This document shows positions 38,891 to 47,889 of a DNA stretch of 64,000 nucleotides, piece by piece; positions within the stretch are counted from its first letter, which is position 1, and every line of letters starts with the position of its first letter. The translations under genes were made by a program, and so were the position numbers. Below the pieces are notes generated by a model that made no database searches, had not been told where the DNA came from, and saw nothing but the letters and a program-made list of their open reading frames with translations. Source of the stretch: Teichococcus wenyumeiae (lineage in GTDB: Bacteria > Pseudomonadota > Alphaproteobacteria > Acetobacterales > Acetobacteraceae); contig NZ_RFLX01000012.1 of the NCBI RefSeq assembly GCF_003696345.1, positions 112,775 to 176,774 on the forward strand, given 5' to 3'.

Positions 38891-39022
38891 CGCCTCCCGG
38901 CCAATTCTGTGCATCCCGGCGCATAATGGGGGTTGCGCGCCACCGAGCCAGACCTCAGGAAGCGCCGCATACCGACGGTCCTGCTGCTGTAGCTCAGCGG
39001 TAGAGCACTCCCTTGGTAAGGG
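38891..39022 (+). repeat. Left copy of tRNA-Thr-associated direct repeat
   Basis: About 130 bp repeated at 40667-40798. The last 102 bp (from the GCATAATGGGGGTT block to the tRNA anticodon stem) differ at one base; the first 30 bp are more diverged and hold a one-base indel. The identity stops abruptly inside the tRNA anticodon stem, after 39022. It bounds the left side of the small island. Confidence 0.85.
38983..39022 (+). pseudogene. Truncated tRNA-Thr (5' half)
   Basis: Identical to the first 40 nt of the intact tRNA-Thr at 40759: acceptor 5' strand GCTGCTG, D-arm, and anticodon stem-loop as far as GGTAAGGG. The rest of the anticodon stem, the T-arm and the acceptor 3' strand are replaced by unrelated sequence. 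The upstream promoter region is also duplicated, so a 5' half-like RNA could still be made. Confidence 0.8.
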
Positions 39023-39255
39023 GCTCCCGCGACACTTCTAACCACATGAATTATCTTGACGATTTTCGGCATTGCGGGCGCTTGCGTGTCGCTGTCGTGA
39101 CAGCGCCCTATTGGGTGGATGGCCACGCGAAGCCGGGATCGTTTGGTTGATATCGGCGGATGCAGGCCCATCTAGATTAGGTGTCCGCCAATCAGCCTGC
39201 TTGGCTGCGATAACCATGACGGAAAAACCGTCATCTCAGCGTTACAAGCTGGGCG
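39023..39255. other. Island left-end, low-GC, no gene seen
   Basis: No convincing coding frame. The stretch has a perfect 7-bp inverted repeat around AAAAA (ATGACGG at 39216-39222 and CCGTCAT at 39228-39234), which may be an operator or a hairpin. Base composition is visibly less GC-rich than the surrounding chromosome. Confidence 0.5.
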
Positions 39256-39284
39256 TGGACACTCTCGTGGGATTTAACTATATC
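39256..39284 (+). promoter_or_regulatory. Probable sigma-70 promoter of the DUF2335 operon
   Basis: TGGACA (39256-39261, 5 of 6 matches to TTGACA), a 17-nt spacer, and TATATC (39279-39284, 4 of 6 to TATAAT). It gives a leader of about 80 nt before the first ATG at 39369. The best housekeeping-type promoter in the window. Confidence 0.6.
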
Positions 39285-39368
39285 ATAAACCGCCTTCGGT
39301 ATGGGGCCTGTAGCTGATCTCGCACGTCCAGCGTTATCGCCGCAGGGTGAAGGCAGAAAGGGAAATGT

Positions 39369-39590
39369 ATGACCACCGTTCGTAAGGGGCTGTCTCGCAT
39401 GGCGCGCCTTAGCGAGGGTAAAGCCGGCTTCGGCGCTAGCCTGTTCCTGGGCCTAACACTTAATCATGCTGCTCCGTCGGGAACCGTGACCTACAATGGC
39501 CAAGGGTTCCGCGGTGATCAGCGCGCCATTGGATCTGACTTCGCGCGAGCGATTGCTAGGTCCACACAGAAGATGGAAAAAGCTTCCTAA
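39369..39590 (+). CDS. Small hypothetical protein, first gene of island operon
   Basis: 73 residues; AAAGGGAAA sits 5 nt upstream of the ATG. The N-terminal half is basic-amphipathic (TTVRKGLSRMARLSEGKAGF), followed by a hydrophobic GASLFLGLTLNHAA patch and a polar C-terminal half (SGTVTYNGQGFRGDQRAIGS). No known domain. It shares a base with the start of the DUF2335 gene (TAATGG), so the two are translationally coupled and probably act together. Codon use is less GC-biased than in the flanking genes, consistent with transfer. Confidence 0.65.
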   Translation: MTTVRKGLSRMARLSEGKAGFGASLFLGLTLNHAAPSGTVTYNGQGFRGDQRAIGSDFARAIARSTQKMEKAS

Positions 39591-40207
39591 TGGAGGCTGT
39601 GGCTGGGCCTAGCGAACCAGACCCTCGTAGGGACACTGCCCAGCCGGATAACCTCCCGGAAGTCGAAGAGGTCGATCCAGAAGCTAGCGAGCTGATCAAG
39701 GCAAGCGTTGCTGACGCCTTGGGTCGGTCCAATGTTAACTTGCCGACTAGGCAGAAAGAGAAGCTGGAAGCCGAGCTTACGCGGTCGGTAACTATGTCAG
39801 TTCAGGCCAGCTTCTCCGGACCTATACCTCCCCCAGGAATGCTCCACCACTACGAGAGCGTCCTCCCTGGTTTAGGGAGAGACATCGTAGAAATGGCAAA
39901 AAAAGAGCAGGAACATCGGCATTCTTGGGAGCAGAAGGCTCTCATCAACGATGTGTTCATGCAGTCTGGCGCGCTAATACTGGGATGGATATTGGCAGCC
40001 GCCGCCTTTGCGATATCCGCCTTTTTCTTCTATCACAAAGAATATTATGGCGGCGGCGTATTCATGACGGTGCCTGTCTTTGTTTTGATTAGAACGATTA
40101 TTACGGCAGGCAAGAAAGATAAGGTACCTCCTGCAGCCAAACAGCGGCGAACGAGCAGTGCGCCAAATCGCTCGCAAAGACGCGCAGCCCAGCGCGGGCA
40201 AAAGTAG
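39590..40207 (+). CDS. DUF2335 membrane protein
   Basis: 205 residues. The N-terminal 90 residues are acidic and hydrophilic. Then comes the DUF2335 signature: PPPGMLHHYESVLPGLGRDI, then VEMAKKEQEHRHSWEQKALI. Two membrane helices follow (ALILGWILAAAAFAISAFFF and GVFMTVPVFVLIRTIITAG) with a short loop, and a basic C-terminal tail (RRTSSAPNRSQRRAAQRG). The N-terminal part is predicted cytoplasmic. DUF2335 proteins are scattered in mobile regions and their role is not established; a membrane effector in phage defence or a toxin partner is one possibility (inference). Confidence 0.75.
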   Translation: MEAVAGPSEPDPRRDTAQPDNLPEVEEVDPEASELIKASVADALGRSNVNLPTRQKEKLEAELTRSVTMSVQASFSGPIPPPGMLHHYESVLPGLGRDIVEMAKKEQEHRHSWEQKALINDVFMQSGALILGWILAAAAFAISAFFFYHKEYYGGGVFMTVPVFVLIRTIITAGKKDKVPPAAKQRRTSSAPNRSQRRAAQRGQK

Positions 40208-40665
40208 GCGATTTCTAGGACCTGTTAACGCATCCGCCTACGATTGCTGCAACCTGTGCAGAACCGACCTCACCCCTCCCGCATCAGATCCGCCATCTCC
40301 AATGGATACTGGCCCACGGCATATGCCCAGGCCGTGTCCCACTTGTCGCGGTGCGGCTTGCCCGGGCGCCACAGTCCCTTCGCATAGCAATCCCACCCAG
40401 CGTTTACCGTTTCGGGGACCGCATAGGGGTCGGTGAGCAGCAGCAGGCGAGCAAGGGCGTAGGCCAGCAGGTCATGGCCCTCCAGCGCCCGCCAGACTGG
40501 CGCAGGTTCCGGCACCACCGAGGCGGCCTCGCACGCTCACATCATGCCGGTCGGCCATGAGGACGCCATCCGCGAGATGTGGGGCATCTGGCCGGCGCCG
40601 GCTTCTGTCAGGCAGGCCAGGTGAACGCATTGGGAACCGCGTGTCTGTCACGTGACAAGAATCGG
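40208..40665. other. Island right part with degraded gene remnants
   Basis: Apart from the fragment listed separately, two overlapping short frames are open here, one on each strand, and no intact integrase or transposase is visible. The GC content returns to chromosomal level near 40260, suggesting a composite history. Confidence 0.4.
40270..40518 (-). pseudogene. Probable remnant of a mobile-element protein
   Basis: 82 codons from GTG 40518, with no good ribosome site. The text looks like real protein: LAYALARLLLLTDPYAVPET, then VNAGWDCYAKGLWRPGKPHR and DTAWAYAVGQYPLEMADLM, but I do not recognise it. It may be the C-terminal part of a larger gene whose 5' end was lost when the tRNA-proximal repeat formed, or a small intact gene. 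Nothing in it points to integrase or transposase function. Confidence 0.35.
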
Positions 40666-40666
40666 C

Positions 40667-40833
<167 letters not shown>

Positions 40834-40873
40834 TCGGGATGTCTTTCCGCATCGGCCAGGTTGCATTGCCCCG

Positions 40874-41065
40874 ATGACGAAGCTTTCCGCCTCAGCCCCC
40901 CCAGGCTCTTCAGAGACACCCGCGGCACGCCGCGCCGCCGAAGCCGAGGCACGCCTCGCCGCCGCGCTGCGCGAGAACCTGCGCCGCCGCAAGGCGCAGT
41001 CCCGCGCCCGCGAGGCCAGCCAGGCCGACGCCCCCACCCCAGCATCGACGCCGGAACAAGGCTGA
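40874..41065 (+). CDS. Small conserved hypothetical protein
   Basis: 63 residues. The centre is a basic helix AARRAAEAEARLAAALRENL followed by RRRKAQSRAREA, a pattern I have seen in short proteins near murA in alphaproteobacteria; the flanks are low-complexity. Its function is unknown. It starts 40 bp after tRNA-Thr and ends about 115 bp upstream of dcd. The start ATG has no strong ribosome site. It marks the return to core chromosomal order after the island. Confidence 0.6.
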   Translation: MTKLSASAPPGSSETPAARRAAEAEARLAAALRENLRRRKAQSRAREASQADAPTPASTPEQG

Positions 41066-41181
41066 CGGCCTTGTCCGTCTTGGTTGCGGCCAGGCTGCCG
41101 CTGGGCTAGACCCCGGCGCCTCTCCGCGTGCGCCCGGGCCCGGGTCGCGCGCTCCCGCCCCGCCGCACGGAAGCCACGCCC

Positions 41182-41736
41182 ATGTCCATCATGCCCGACC
41201 ACTGGATCCGTCGGATGGCGACCGAGCACGGCATGATCGAGCCCTTCGTGGAGAACCAGCGGCGGGAGGGCGTGATCTCCTACGGCCTCTCCTCCTACGG
41301 CTACGACGCGCGCGTGGCGGATGAGTTCAAGATCTTCACCAACGTGGACAACGCGCTGGTGGACCCCAAGGAATTCGCCGAGGGCAGCTTCGTCACCCGC
41401 CAGGGGCCGACCTGCATCATCCCGCCCAATTCCTTCGTGCTGGCCCATACGGTCGAGTATTTCCGCGTGCCGCGCGACGTGCTGGTGATCTGCCTCGGCA
41501 AGTCCACCTATGCCCGCTGCGGCCTGATCGTGAATGTCACGCCGCTGGAGCCGGAATGGGAGGGGCAGGTGACGATCGAGATCAGCAACACCACCCCGCT
41601 GCCCGCCCGCATCTATGCCAATGAGGGCATCTGCCAGTTCCTGTTCCTGCAGGGCTCGGCGCCGCCGGACGTGTCCTATGCGGACCGGAAGGGCAAGTAC
41701 ATGGGCCAGCGCGGCGTCGCGCTGCCGCGGCTGTAA
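41182..41736 (+). CDS. dcd: dCTP deaminase
   Basis: 184 residues starting at ATG 41182 ([20 protein letters not shown]), chosen over an upstream in-frame GTG because this is the family's usual N-terminus and length. It converts dCTP to dUTP, the source of most dUMP in this lineage. Conserved blocks: [58 protein letters not shown] (the catalytic region includes the Glu of [13 protein letters not shown]), and [13 protein letters not shown]. It lies 20 bp upstream of murA. Confidence 0.96.
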   Translation: MSIMPDHWIRRMATEHGMIEPFVENQRREGVISYGLSSYGYDARVADEFKIFTNVDNALVDPKEFAEGSFVTRQGPTCIIPPNSFVLAHTVEYFRVPRDVLVICLGKSTYARCGLIVNVTPLEPEWEGQVTIEISNTTPLPARIYANEGICQFLFLQGSAPPDVSYADRKGKYMGQRGVALPRL

Positions 41737-41756
41737 GCTGGTAAGGAAGTAAGGCG

Positions 41757-43016
41757 ATGGACCGCATCCGCATCCGGGGTGGCCGTACCCTGAAGGGCAA
41801 TATCGCCATCGGCGGCGCCAAGAACGCCGCCCTGCCCTTGATGGCCACCGCCCTGCTGACCGACCAGGGCGTGACGCTGACCAATGCCCCCGCGCTGTCC
41901 GACGTGGTGACCATGGGCGCCCTGCTGGCCCAGCACGGGCTGCGGGTGGACCATGACCGGGCGGGGCAGAAGATCCACCTAGAAGGCGCCGCCACCAACC
42001 TGGAAGCGCCCTACGACCTGGTGCGCAAGATGCGTGCCTCCATCCTGGTTCTGGGGCCGCTGCTGGCGCGCTACCGCTCCGCGCGCGTCTCGCTGCCCGG
42101 CGGCTGCGCCATCGGCACCCGCCCGGTGGACCTCCACCTGAAGGGGCTGGAGGCGATGGGCGCCAAGATCGACCTGGAGGCCGGCTATATCGACGCCTCG
42201 GCGCCGGATGGCCTGAAGGGCGCCAAGATCCTCTTCCCGCAGGTCTCGGTGGGCGCCACCGAGAACCTGCTGATGGCGGCCACGCTGGCGCGCGGCACCA
42301 CCACGCTGGTGAACGCGGCGCGGGAGCCGGAGATCTGCGACCTCGCCACCTGCCTGGTGTCCATGGGCGCCAATATCGAGGGCATCGGCTCCGACCGCCT
42401 GGTCATCGAGGGCGTGGACAGCCTGCACGGCACCACCCACCCCATCCTGCCCGACCGCATCGAGGCCGGCACCTTCGCCTGTGCCGCCGCCATCACGGGC
42501 GGCGAGGTGCTGCTGGAAGGCGTGCGGCTGGAGATCTTTGGCGCCTGCGCCGCCAACCTGCGCGATGCCGGCGTGGAGCTGGTGCAGGAGGATGCCGGCC
42601 TGCGCGTCGCCCGTGTCGATGGCCTGCGCGGCGTGGATGCGGTCACGGAACCCTTCCCCGGCTTCGCGACCGACATGCAGGCCCAGTTCATGGCGCTGAT
42701 GTCGGTGGCCGAGGGCGCCGCGATGATCACCGAGACGATCTTCGAGAACCGCTTCATGCATGTGCCGGAACTGACCCGCATGGGCGCGCGCATCAACGCG
42801 CATGGTTCCTCGGCCATCGTGCGCGGCGTCTCCCGCCTCACCGGCGCGCCGGTGATGGCGACCGACCTGCGCGCCTCCGTCTCCCTGATCATCGCGGGCC
42901 TCGCGGCGCAGGGGGACACGGTGGTCAACCGCGTCTATCACCTGGACCGGGGCTATGAGCGGGTGGACGAGAAGCTGGCCCGCGTCGGCGCCGACATCCA
43001 ACGTCTGCGCGAGTGA
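41757..43016 (+). CDS. murA: UDP-N-acetylglucosamine 1-carboxyvinyltransferase
   Basis: 419 residues. Transfers enolpyruvate from PEP to UDP-GlcNAc, the first committed step of peptidoglycan synthesis in the cytoplasm. The N-terminal [16 protein letters not shown] loop and the catalytic Cys117 in [16 protein letters not shown] are intact, so the enzyme is predicted fosfomycin-sensitive at this residue. The closing [20 protein letters not shown] and [20 protein letters not shown] segments are typical. Start ATG follows dcd by 20 bp. Confidence 0.97.
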   Translation: MDRIRIRGGRTLKGNIAIGGAKNAALPLMATALLTDQGVTLTNAPALSDVVTMGALLAQHGLRVDHDRAGQKIHLEGAATNLEAPYDLVRKMRASILVLGPLLARYRSARVSLPGGCAIGTRPVDLHLKGLEAMGAKIDLEAGYIDASAPDGLKGAKILFPQVSVGATENLLMAATLARGTTTLVNAAREPEICDLATCLVSMGANIEGIGSDRLVIEGVDSLHGTTHPILPDRIEAGTFACAAAITGGEVLLEGVRLEIFGACAANLRDAGVELVQEDAGLRVARVDGLRGVDAVTEPFPGFATDMQAQFMALMSVAEGAAMITETIFENRFMHVPELTRMGARINAHGSSAIVRGVSRLTGAPVMATDLRASVSLIIAGLAAQGDTVVNRVYHLDRGYERVDEKLARVGADIQRLRE

Positions 43017-43052
43017 CATGACTCCGCAACAGCAGCGGTGCTAAGAGCCGAC

Positions 43053-43748
43053 ATGGACCAGCCCTTCACCACCACCGGCACGGAACAGGCCAATGGCGCC
43101 GTTCCCCTTGTCCTGGCCCTGCCCAAGGGCCGCATCCTGAAGGAACTGGGGCCGCTGCTGGCCCGCAGCGGCATCCATCCCGCCGCCGATTTCCATGACG
43201 AGAAGAGCCGCCGCCTGCGCTTCGAGACCAGCGACCCGATGCTGGACGTGGTGCGGGTGCGCTCCTTCGACGTCGCCACCTTCGTGGCCTTCGGCGCGGC
43301 GCAGATCGGCATCTGCGGCGCCGATGTGCTGATGGAATTCGACTATCCCGAGATCTACGCGCCGCTCGACCTCGGCATCGGCAAGTGCCGCGTCTCGGTG
43401 GCCGAGCCCGAGGGGCAGCCGGCCGCCGACCGCGCCCGCCTTTCCCGCGTCGGGGTCGCCACCAAGTACCCCAACATCGCCCGCCGCCATTTCGCCGCGC
43501 GCGGCATCCAGGCCGAGGTGGTGCACCTGAACGGCGCCATGGAACTGGCGCCGGCCATGGGCCTGTCCAACCTGATCGTCGATCTGGTGCAGACCGGCTC
43601 CACGCTGAAGGCCAATGGGCTGGTGGAGACCGAGGTCATCGCCCCTGTCACCTCCCGCCTCATCGTCAACCGCACGGCGCTGAAGACCCAGCCAGAGGCC
43701 ATCGGCGCCTGGCTGGCCCGCTTCCGCGCGGCGCTGGAGGCCGCATGA
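43053..43748 (+). CDS. hisG: ATP phosphoribosyltransferase, short form
   Basis: 231 residues from ATG 43053; the open frame extends 15 bp further upstream. First step of histidine synthesis (ATP + PRPP to PR-ATP). ALPKGRILKELGPLLA at the start and FGAAQIGICGADVLMEFDYP in the middle are the family signature, with the P-loop-like NLIVDLVQTGSTLKANGLVE. The length places it in the short HisG class, which needs a HisZ regulatory partner encoded elsewhere (family knowledge). Its TGA overlaps the hisD ATG by 4 bp. Confidence 0.95.
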   Translation: MDQPFTTTGTEQANGAVPLVLALPKGRILKELGPLLARSGIHPAADFHDEKSRRLRFETSDPMLDVVRVRSFDVATFVAFGAAQIGICGADVLMEFDYPEIYAPLDLGIGKCRVSVAEPEGQPAADRARLSRVGVATKYPNIARRHFAARGIQAEVVHLNGAMELAPAMGLSNLIVDLVQTGSTLKANGLVETEVIAPVTSRLIVNRTALKTQPEAIGAWLARFRAALEAA

Positions 43749-45037
43749 TCCGGCTGGACACGCGCGAGCCCGGCTTCGAGGCCGGCTTCTCCGCGCTGCT
43801 CGACATGGCCCGCGACACCACCGCCCGGGTGGATGCCGCCGTGGCCGGCATCATCGCCCAGGTGCGCCAGGAGGGCGATGCCGCCCTGCTGGACCTGACC
43901 AGCCGCTTCGACCGCTGGACGCCCGCCTCCGCCGTGGCGCTGCGCGTCACGGAAGCCGAGATCGAGGCCGCCGTCGCCGCCTGCGACCCGGCGCTGATCG
44001 CGGCGCTGGACCATGCCGCCCGCCGCATCGAGACCTTCCACCGCGCGCAACTGCCGCAGGACCTGCAGTTGGATGACCCGGCCGGGCTGACACTCGGCAT
44101 GCGCTGGAATGCCATCGACGCCGTCGGCATCTATGTGCCGGGCGGCAAGGCGGCCTATCCCTCCTCCGTGCTGATGAATGCCATTCCGGCCCGGGCGGCG
44201 GGCGTGGCGCGCGTCGCCATGTGCGTTCCCACCCCGGATGGCGTGCTGAACCCGCTGGTGCTGGCCGCCGCCCGCCGCGCCGGCGTCACCGAGATCTGGC
44301 GCATCGGCGGCGCCCAGGCCATCGCGGCCCTGGCCTGGGGCACCGCCTCCATCGCCCCGGTGGACCGCGTGGCCGGTCCCGGCAATGCCTATGTGGCCGA
44401 GGCCAAGCGGCAGGTCTTCGGCCGCGTCGGCATCGATTCCATCGCCGGCCCCTCCGAGGTCGTGGTGATCGCCGATGCGGCGCAGGACCCGGCGCGAGTC
44501 GCCATGGACCTGCTGGCCCAGGCCGAGCATGACGAAAGCGCTCAGGCCATTTTGATCACCGACAGCGCCGCCCTGGCCGAGGCCGTGGCCCGCGCGGTCG
44601 AGGATGCCCTGAAGACCCTGCCCCGCGCCGCCATCGCCGGCGAAAGCTGGGCCCGCAACGGCGCCATCCTGCTGACCCGCGACCTGGACGAGGCCGCGAC
44701 CCTCTGCGACCGCCTGGCGCCGGAACACCTGGAGCTGCTGGTGGCGGAGCCGCGCGCGCTGTTCGCCCGCATCCGCCATGCCGGCGCCGCCTTCCTGGGC
44801 GGCTTCTGCCCGGAAGCGCTGGGCGACTACATCGCCGGCCCCAACCATGTGCTGCCCACCGGCCGCACGGCCCGATTCGCCTCCGGCCTCTCGGTATTCG
44901 ACTTCCTGAAGCGCACCACCTGGATCGAGCCGGAGGAAGCAGGGCTGCATGCCATCGGCCCCGATGCCGTGCTTCTGGCCGAGGCGGAGGGCCTTACCGC
45001 CCATGCCCGCAGCATCGCCATGCGCCTGGGACAGTGA
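43745..45037 (+). CDS. hisD: Histidinol dehydrogenase
   Basis: 430 residues starting at the ATG overlapping the hisG stop (ATGA). Oxidises histidinol to histidine using two NAD. Signature segments: IYVPGGKAAYPSSVLMNAIP, VAGPGNAYVAEAKRQVFGRV, DSIAGPSEVVVIADAAQDPA, DLLAQAEHDESAQAILITDS, and the catalytic Glu/His region APEHLELLV with GPNHVLPTGRTARFASGLSV. No deviation from the norm was noticed. A 140-bp gap separates it from infA. Confidence 0.97.
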   Translation: MIRLDTREPGFEAGFSALLDMARDTTARVDAAVAGIIAQVRQEGDAALLDLTSRFDRWTPASAVALRVTEAEIEAAVAACDPALIAALDHAARRIETFHRAQLPQDLQLDDPAGLTLGMRWNAIDAVGIYVPGGKAAYPSSVLMNAIPARAAGVARVAMCVPTPDGVLNPLVLAAARRAGVTEIWRIGGAQAIAALAWGTASIAPVDRVAGPGNAYVAEAKRQVFGRVGIDSIAGPSEVVVIADAAQDPARVAMDLLAQAEHDESAQAILITDSAALAEAVARAVEDALKTLPRAAIAGESWARNGAILLTRDLDEAATLCDRLAPEHLELLVAEPRALFARIRHAGAAFLGGFCPEALGDYIAGPNHVLPTGRTARFASGLSVFDFLKRTTWIEPEEAGLHAIGPDAVLLAEAEGLTAHARSIAMRLGQ

Positions 45038-45177
45038 GCCTGTCCTTGACCGGCGGCGGCTGCGCCATCATGTTCCGCCTGTGAATTTTCCGGCACCTGC
45101 CAGTGGCGGGCGCCATTGCATGCCTAAATGGCATGTATCCACCCCAGCGCTCCCGCTCCGGCGACGATAGAGGTCTG

Positions 45178-45396
45178 ATGTCGAAAGAAGATATGATCGA
45201 GTTCAGCGGCCAGGTCGTTGAACTGCTGCCCAACGCGATGTTCCGCGTGAAGCTCGACAACGAGCACATGGTCCTGGCCCATACCAGCGGCAAGATGCGC
45301 AAGAACCGCATCCGCGTGCTGGCCGGTGACCGCGTCAATGTCGAGATGACGCCTTACGACCTGACCAAGGGCCGCATCACCTTCCGCTTCAAGTAA
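45178..45396 (+). CDS. infA: Translation initiation factor IF-1
   Basis: 72 residues, an OB-fold protein that binds the ribosomal A site during initiation. [40 protein letters not shown], and [20 protein letters not shown] are the canonical blocks, with closing RFK. It is separated from maf by a single base; the infA-maf-rng-yacG order is conserved in alphaproteobacteria. Confidence 0.97.
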   Translation: MSKEDMIEFSGQVVELLPNAMFRVKLDNEHMVLAHTSGKMRKNRIRVLAGDRVNVEMTPYDLTKGRITFRFK

Positions 45397-45397
45397 C

Positions 45398-45988
45398 GTG
45401 GCATCGGCTGAACGCCCGCCGCTGGTATTGGCCAGTGGCAGCCCGCGCCGCGTGGACCTGTTGGCGCGGATCGGCATCAAACCCGACCGCATCCTGCCTT
45501 CCGAGATCGACGAATCGCCGTTGAAGGACGAGCTGCCACGCCAGCTCGCCGGCCGGCTTTCGCGCGCCAAGGCCGCCGCCGTGGCGCCCGCCGCGCCGGG
45601 TTGCCTGGTGCTGGCCGCCGATACGGTGGTGGGCGTCGGCCGCCGCATCCTGCCCAAGGCCGAGACGGAGGAGCAGGCACGGTCCTGCCTCGACCTGCTC
45701 TCCGGCCGCCGGCACCGCGTCACCACCGGCGTGGCCCTGGCCCTGCCGGACGGGCGGGTGCTGAAGCGGGTGGTGGAAAGCATCGTCACCTTCCAGCGCC
45801 TGACGCAGCAGCAAATCGACGCCTATGTCGCTTCCGGCGAATGGCGCGGCAAGGCAGGCGGCTACACCATCCAGGAATCGGCCGAGATGTTTGTCCGCTT
45901 CCTGTCGGGCAGCCATTCCAATGTCGTCGGCCTGCCGTTGTTCGAGACGGCACAGCTCCTACGGGGCATCGGCTGGCTGCGCCCCTGA
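45398..45988 (+). CDS. Maf family nucleotide pyrophosphatase
   Basis: 196 residues from GTG 45398. Hydrolyses non-canonical or excess nucleoside triphosphates (dTTP/UTP type or a modified-nucleotide type) to the monophosphate. N-terminal substrate loop LVLASGSPRRVDLLARIGIK, then LAADTVVGVGRRILPKAETE with the catalytic Asp, and GEWRGKAGGYTIQESAEMFV near the end. It begins 1 bp after infA; the next gene appears to start inside this stop codon. Confidence 0.93.
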   Translation: MASAERPPLVLASGSPRRVDLLARIGIKPDRILPSEIDESPLKDELPRQLAGRLSRAKAAAVAPAAPGCLVLAADTVVGVGRRILPKAETEEQARSCLDLLSGRRHRVTTGVALALPDGRVLKRVVESIVTFQRLTQQQIDAYVASGEWRGKAGGYTIQESAEMFVRFLSGSHSNVVGLPLFETAQLLRGIGWLRP

Positions 45989-47076
45989 TCCTGGTCAGCA
46001 CCTCCCCCGGCGAGCAGCGGACGGCGCTGCTGCTGGATGACCGGCTGGAGGCGGCCTTCGTGGAACGCCCCGCCCGGCCGGAGGGGCTGGGCGACCTGCA
46101 TATCGGCCGCCTTGCCGCCCGCGCGCCCGCCATGGGCGGCGCCTTCGTGGCCCTGGCCGGAGGCGAGACCGGCTTCCTCCCCGATTCAGACGGCGCCAAG
46201 GGCCATACGGAAGGCGACTGGCTGCGTGTGGCCATCACCCGCGCCGCCCAGGGCGGCAAGGGCCCGCGTCTGGCCTCGCGCCCCGCGCCGGAGCCGGTGA
46301 GCGGCCCGCCCCGCCTGCTGTCCCGCGGGCCGGATGCGCCGCTGCGGCTGGCTGGCCAGTATCCCGACGCGCCGCTGCTGACCGACAGCGCCACCACCGC
46401 CGCCCGGTTGCGCGCGGCCCTGGGCAAGGAACGCGTCACCCTCTCCCCCACCCCCGTCTTCGATGACGAGGTGGAAGCCGCCTTTGACGAACTGGCCGGC
46501 CCCGATGTGGCCCTGCCCGGCGGCGGCCGGCTCAGCATCCATCCGACGCCGGCCCTGGTGGCCATCGACGTGGATGCCGGCAGCCTGGCCGGCGGGCGCG
46601 ATGCCGGGGCGCATCTGGCGCTGAACCGGCGCGCGGTCTTCGAGGTGGCGCGGCAGATCCGCCTGCGGCATCTGGCCGGCGCCATCCTGGTGGACATGGC
46701 CGGGCTGCCCATGGCCCGCCGCAAGGCGCTGCTGCCGGCGATGCAGGAAGCCGCCGCCGCCGACCCGGACCTGCGGGTGGTGGGCATCACCGGCCTGGGG
46801 CTGATCGAGTTGCAGCGCCGCCGCGTCCGCACCCCCTTGCATGAGGTGCTGGGCCAACCGACCTCTGCACTGACGCGCGGCCTGGCCGCGCTGCGGCGGG
46901 GGCTGCGGCAGGCGCGGCCGGGTGCCCGGCTGGTGCTGAAGGCCCATCCCGCCGTTTGCGCCGCCCTGCAGGACTGGCCTGGCGCCTTGCAGGATTTCGT
47001 GGCGCAGGCCGGCCCCCTGCAACTCCGGCCCGACCCGCTCTGCCTGCCGGGAGAGGAAGATATCTATGCCGAGTAA
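45985..47076 (+). CDS. Ribonuclease E/G family protein with unusual start
   Basis: About 363 residues. [20 protein letters not shown] is the family's N-terminus, and it follows immediately on CTG-ATC-CTG at the maf stop (CTGA). No ATG, GTG or TTG occurs in frame for more than 100 bp upstream, and the first downstream candidate (GTG 46060) would remove the conserved start, so CTG 45985 is the best start. A compact S1-like segment ([14 protein letters not shown]) precedes the nuclease core. Catalytic Asp regions [14 protein letters not shown] and [11 protein letters not shown] are present. The Zn-link CPxCxG motif and C-terminal scaffold of RNase E are absent. Confidence 0.88.
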   Translation: MILVSTSPGEQRTALLLDDRLEAAFVERPARPEGLGDLHIGRLAARAPAMGGAFVALAGGETGFLPDSDGAKGHTEGDWLRVAITRAAQGGKGPRLASRPAPEPVSGPPRLLSRGPDAPLRLAGQYPDAPLLTDSATTAARLRAALGKERVTLSPTPVFDDEVEAAFDELAGPDVALPGGGRLSIHPTPALVAIDVDAGSLAGGRDAGAHLALNRRAVFEVARQIRLRHLAGAILVDMAGLPMARRKALLPAMQEAAAADPDLRVVGITGLGLIELQRRRVRTPLHEVLGQPTSALTRGLAALRRGLRQARPGARLVLKAHPAVCAALQDWPGALQDFVAQAGPLQLRPDPLCLPGEEDIYAE

Positions 47077-47239
47077 GCCGACCACCGCCTGCCCGATCTG
47101 CGGCAAGGCCGCCACGCCCGAACACCGCCCTTTCTGCTCCGCCCGCTGCCGGCAGGTGGACCTCGGCCGCTGGCTGAGCGGCAGCTATGTGATCCCCGGC
47201 GCGCCGGTCGAGCCCGAGGAAGACGAGGCGGAGAACTAA
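47066..47239 (+). CDS. yacG: DNA gyrase inhibitor / zinc-binding protein YacG
   Basis: 57 residues, overlapping the previous gene by 11 bp. Four zinc-ligand cysteines: C9 and C12 in [10 protein letters not shown], and C24 and C28 in [20 protein letters not shown]. It ends in the usual acidic tail (PEEDEAEN). YacG of E. coli binds GyrB and inhibits gyrase. It is the last gene of the infA-maf-rng-yacG cluster and is followed by tRNA-Phe. Confidence 0.93.
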   Translation: MPSKPTTACPICGKAATPEHRPFCSARCRQVDLGRWLSGSYVIPGAPVEPEEDEAEN

Positions 47240-47349
47240 AGCTTAAGCGCAAGCGAAATAATCGGCAAAGACGGCTGGACAGGGGGGCCGCCTTCGTCTA
47301 ATTGACGCCTCCTCTACAGACGGTGACGGAAACGCCACCTTCGCTATGG

Positions 47350-47425
47350 GCCCAGATAGCTCAGTTGGTAGAGCATGCGACTGAAAATCGCAGTGTCGGT
47401 GGTTCGATTCCACTTCTGGGCACCA
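47350..47425 (+). tRNA. tRNA-Phe (GAA anticodon)
   Basis: A 76-nt cloverleaf with encoded CCA: acceptor GCCCAGA/TCTGGGC, D-arm with AGTTGGTA, anticodon loop CTGAAAA (anticodon GAA), variable GTGTC, T-arm with TTCGATT. No duplicated fragment of it is seen in the window, unlike tRNA-Thr. Confidence 0.97.
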
Positions 47426-47889
47426 TTCCTTGTCTTTCTGACATGATGGTCTGATACAGCGCCGTGGCGGCCTGAGCGCCTGCGGTTCAACGCGCCGGCT
47501 TCTTTCCAGCGGCTGCCAGAACGGGCCTGCTCATGGGATCGTCCGGGCGTGGCTCCCGGCCTCTGGCGATCGGCTTCGGATGGACCCGGCAGGTTACCGG
47601 GGGACACGGAGCGGGTTTTTCCCGGCCTGCCCCGCCATCCCTTGCGGCACGGCGATCCGCTGGTGCCGGAAGGCCACACCAGCCCGCCCACATGGCCAGG
47701 GGTCTTGTTTCCCTGGCATGGCATGGATACAAGGCCGCAACGGCCATCTCCCGAAATCAGCCGGATCTCCAAAGGGATACGGACCAGGCTTACTTCTTTT
47801 TCCGATGTCGGGCGCCGCTGGCCTGACCCGTGCGTTTCCCTGCTGCCGGGGAGCCCTCGGCAATCTCTCTGATTGACCAAGGCATCGCC
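47426..47889. other. Intergenic stretch between tRNA-Phe and GGDEF gene
   Basis: About 460 bp with no supported gene. T-rich runs just after the tRNA (TTCCTTGTCTTTCT) may end its transcript. Several overlapping frames are open on both strands but without ribosome sites or recognisable content. A GTG at 47830 is in frame with the downstream gene but is not preferred as its start. Confidence 0.55.

Noticed and set aside
39216..39234. Intrinsic terminator at the 7-bp inverted repeat with AAAAA loop in the island
   Set aside because: No U-tract on either strand and no gene ending nearby; left as a possible operator or hairpin only.
40512..40620. Short plus-strand frame (ACEAAHAHIMPVGHEDAIRE) in the island
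   Set aside because: Protein-like text but no start or recognisable family; probably part of a degraded gene.
47426..47829. Second island at tRNA-Phe
   Set aside because: No duplicated tRNA-Phe fragment or integrase is seen, and the sequence shows no shift in composition.
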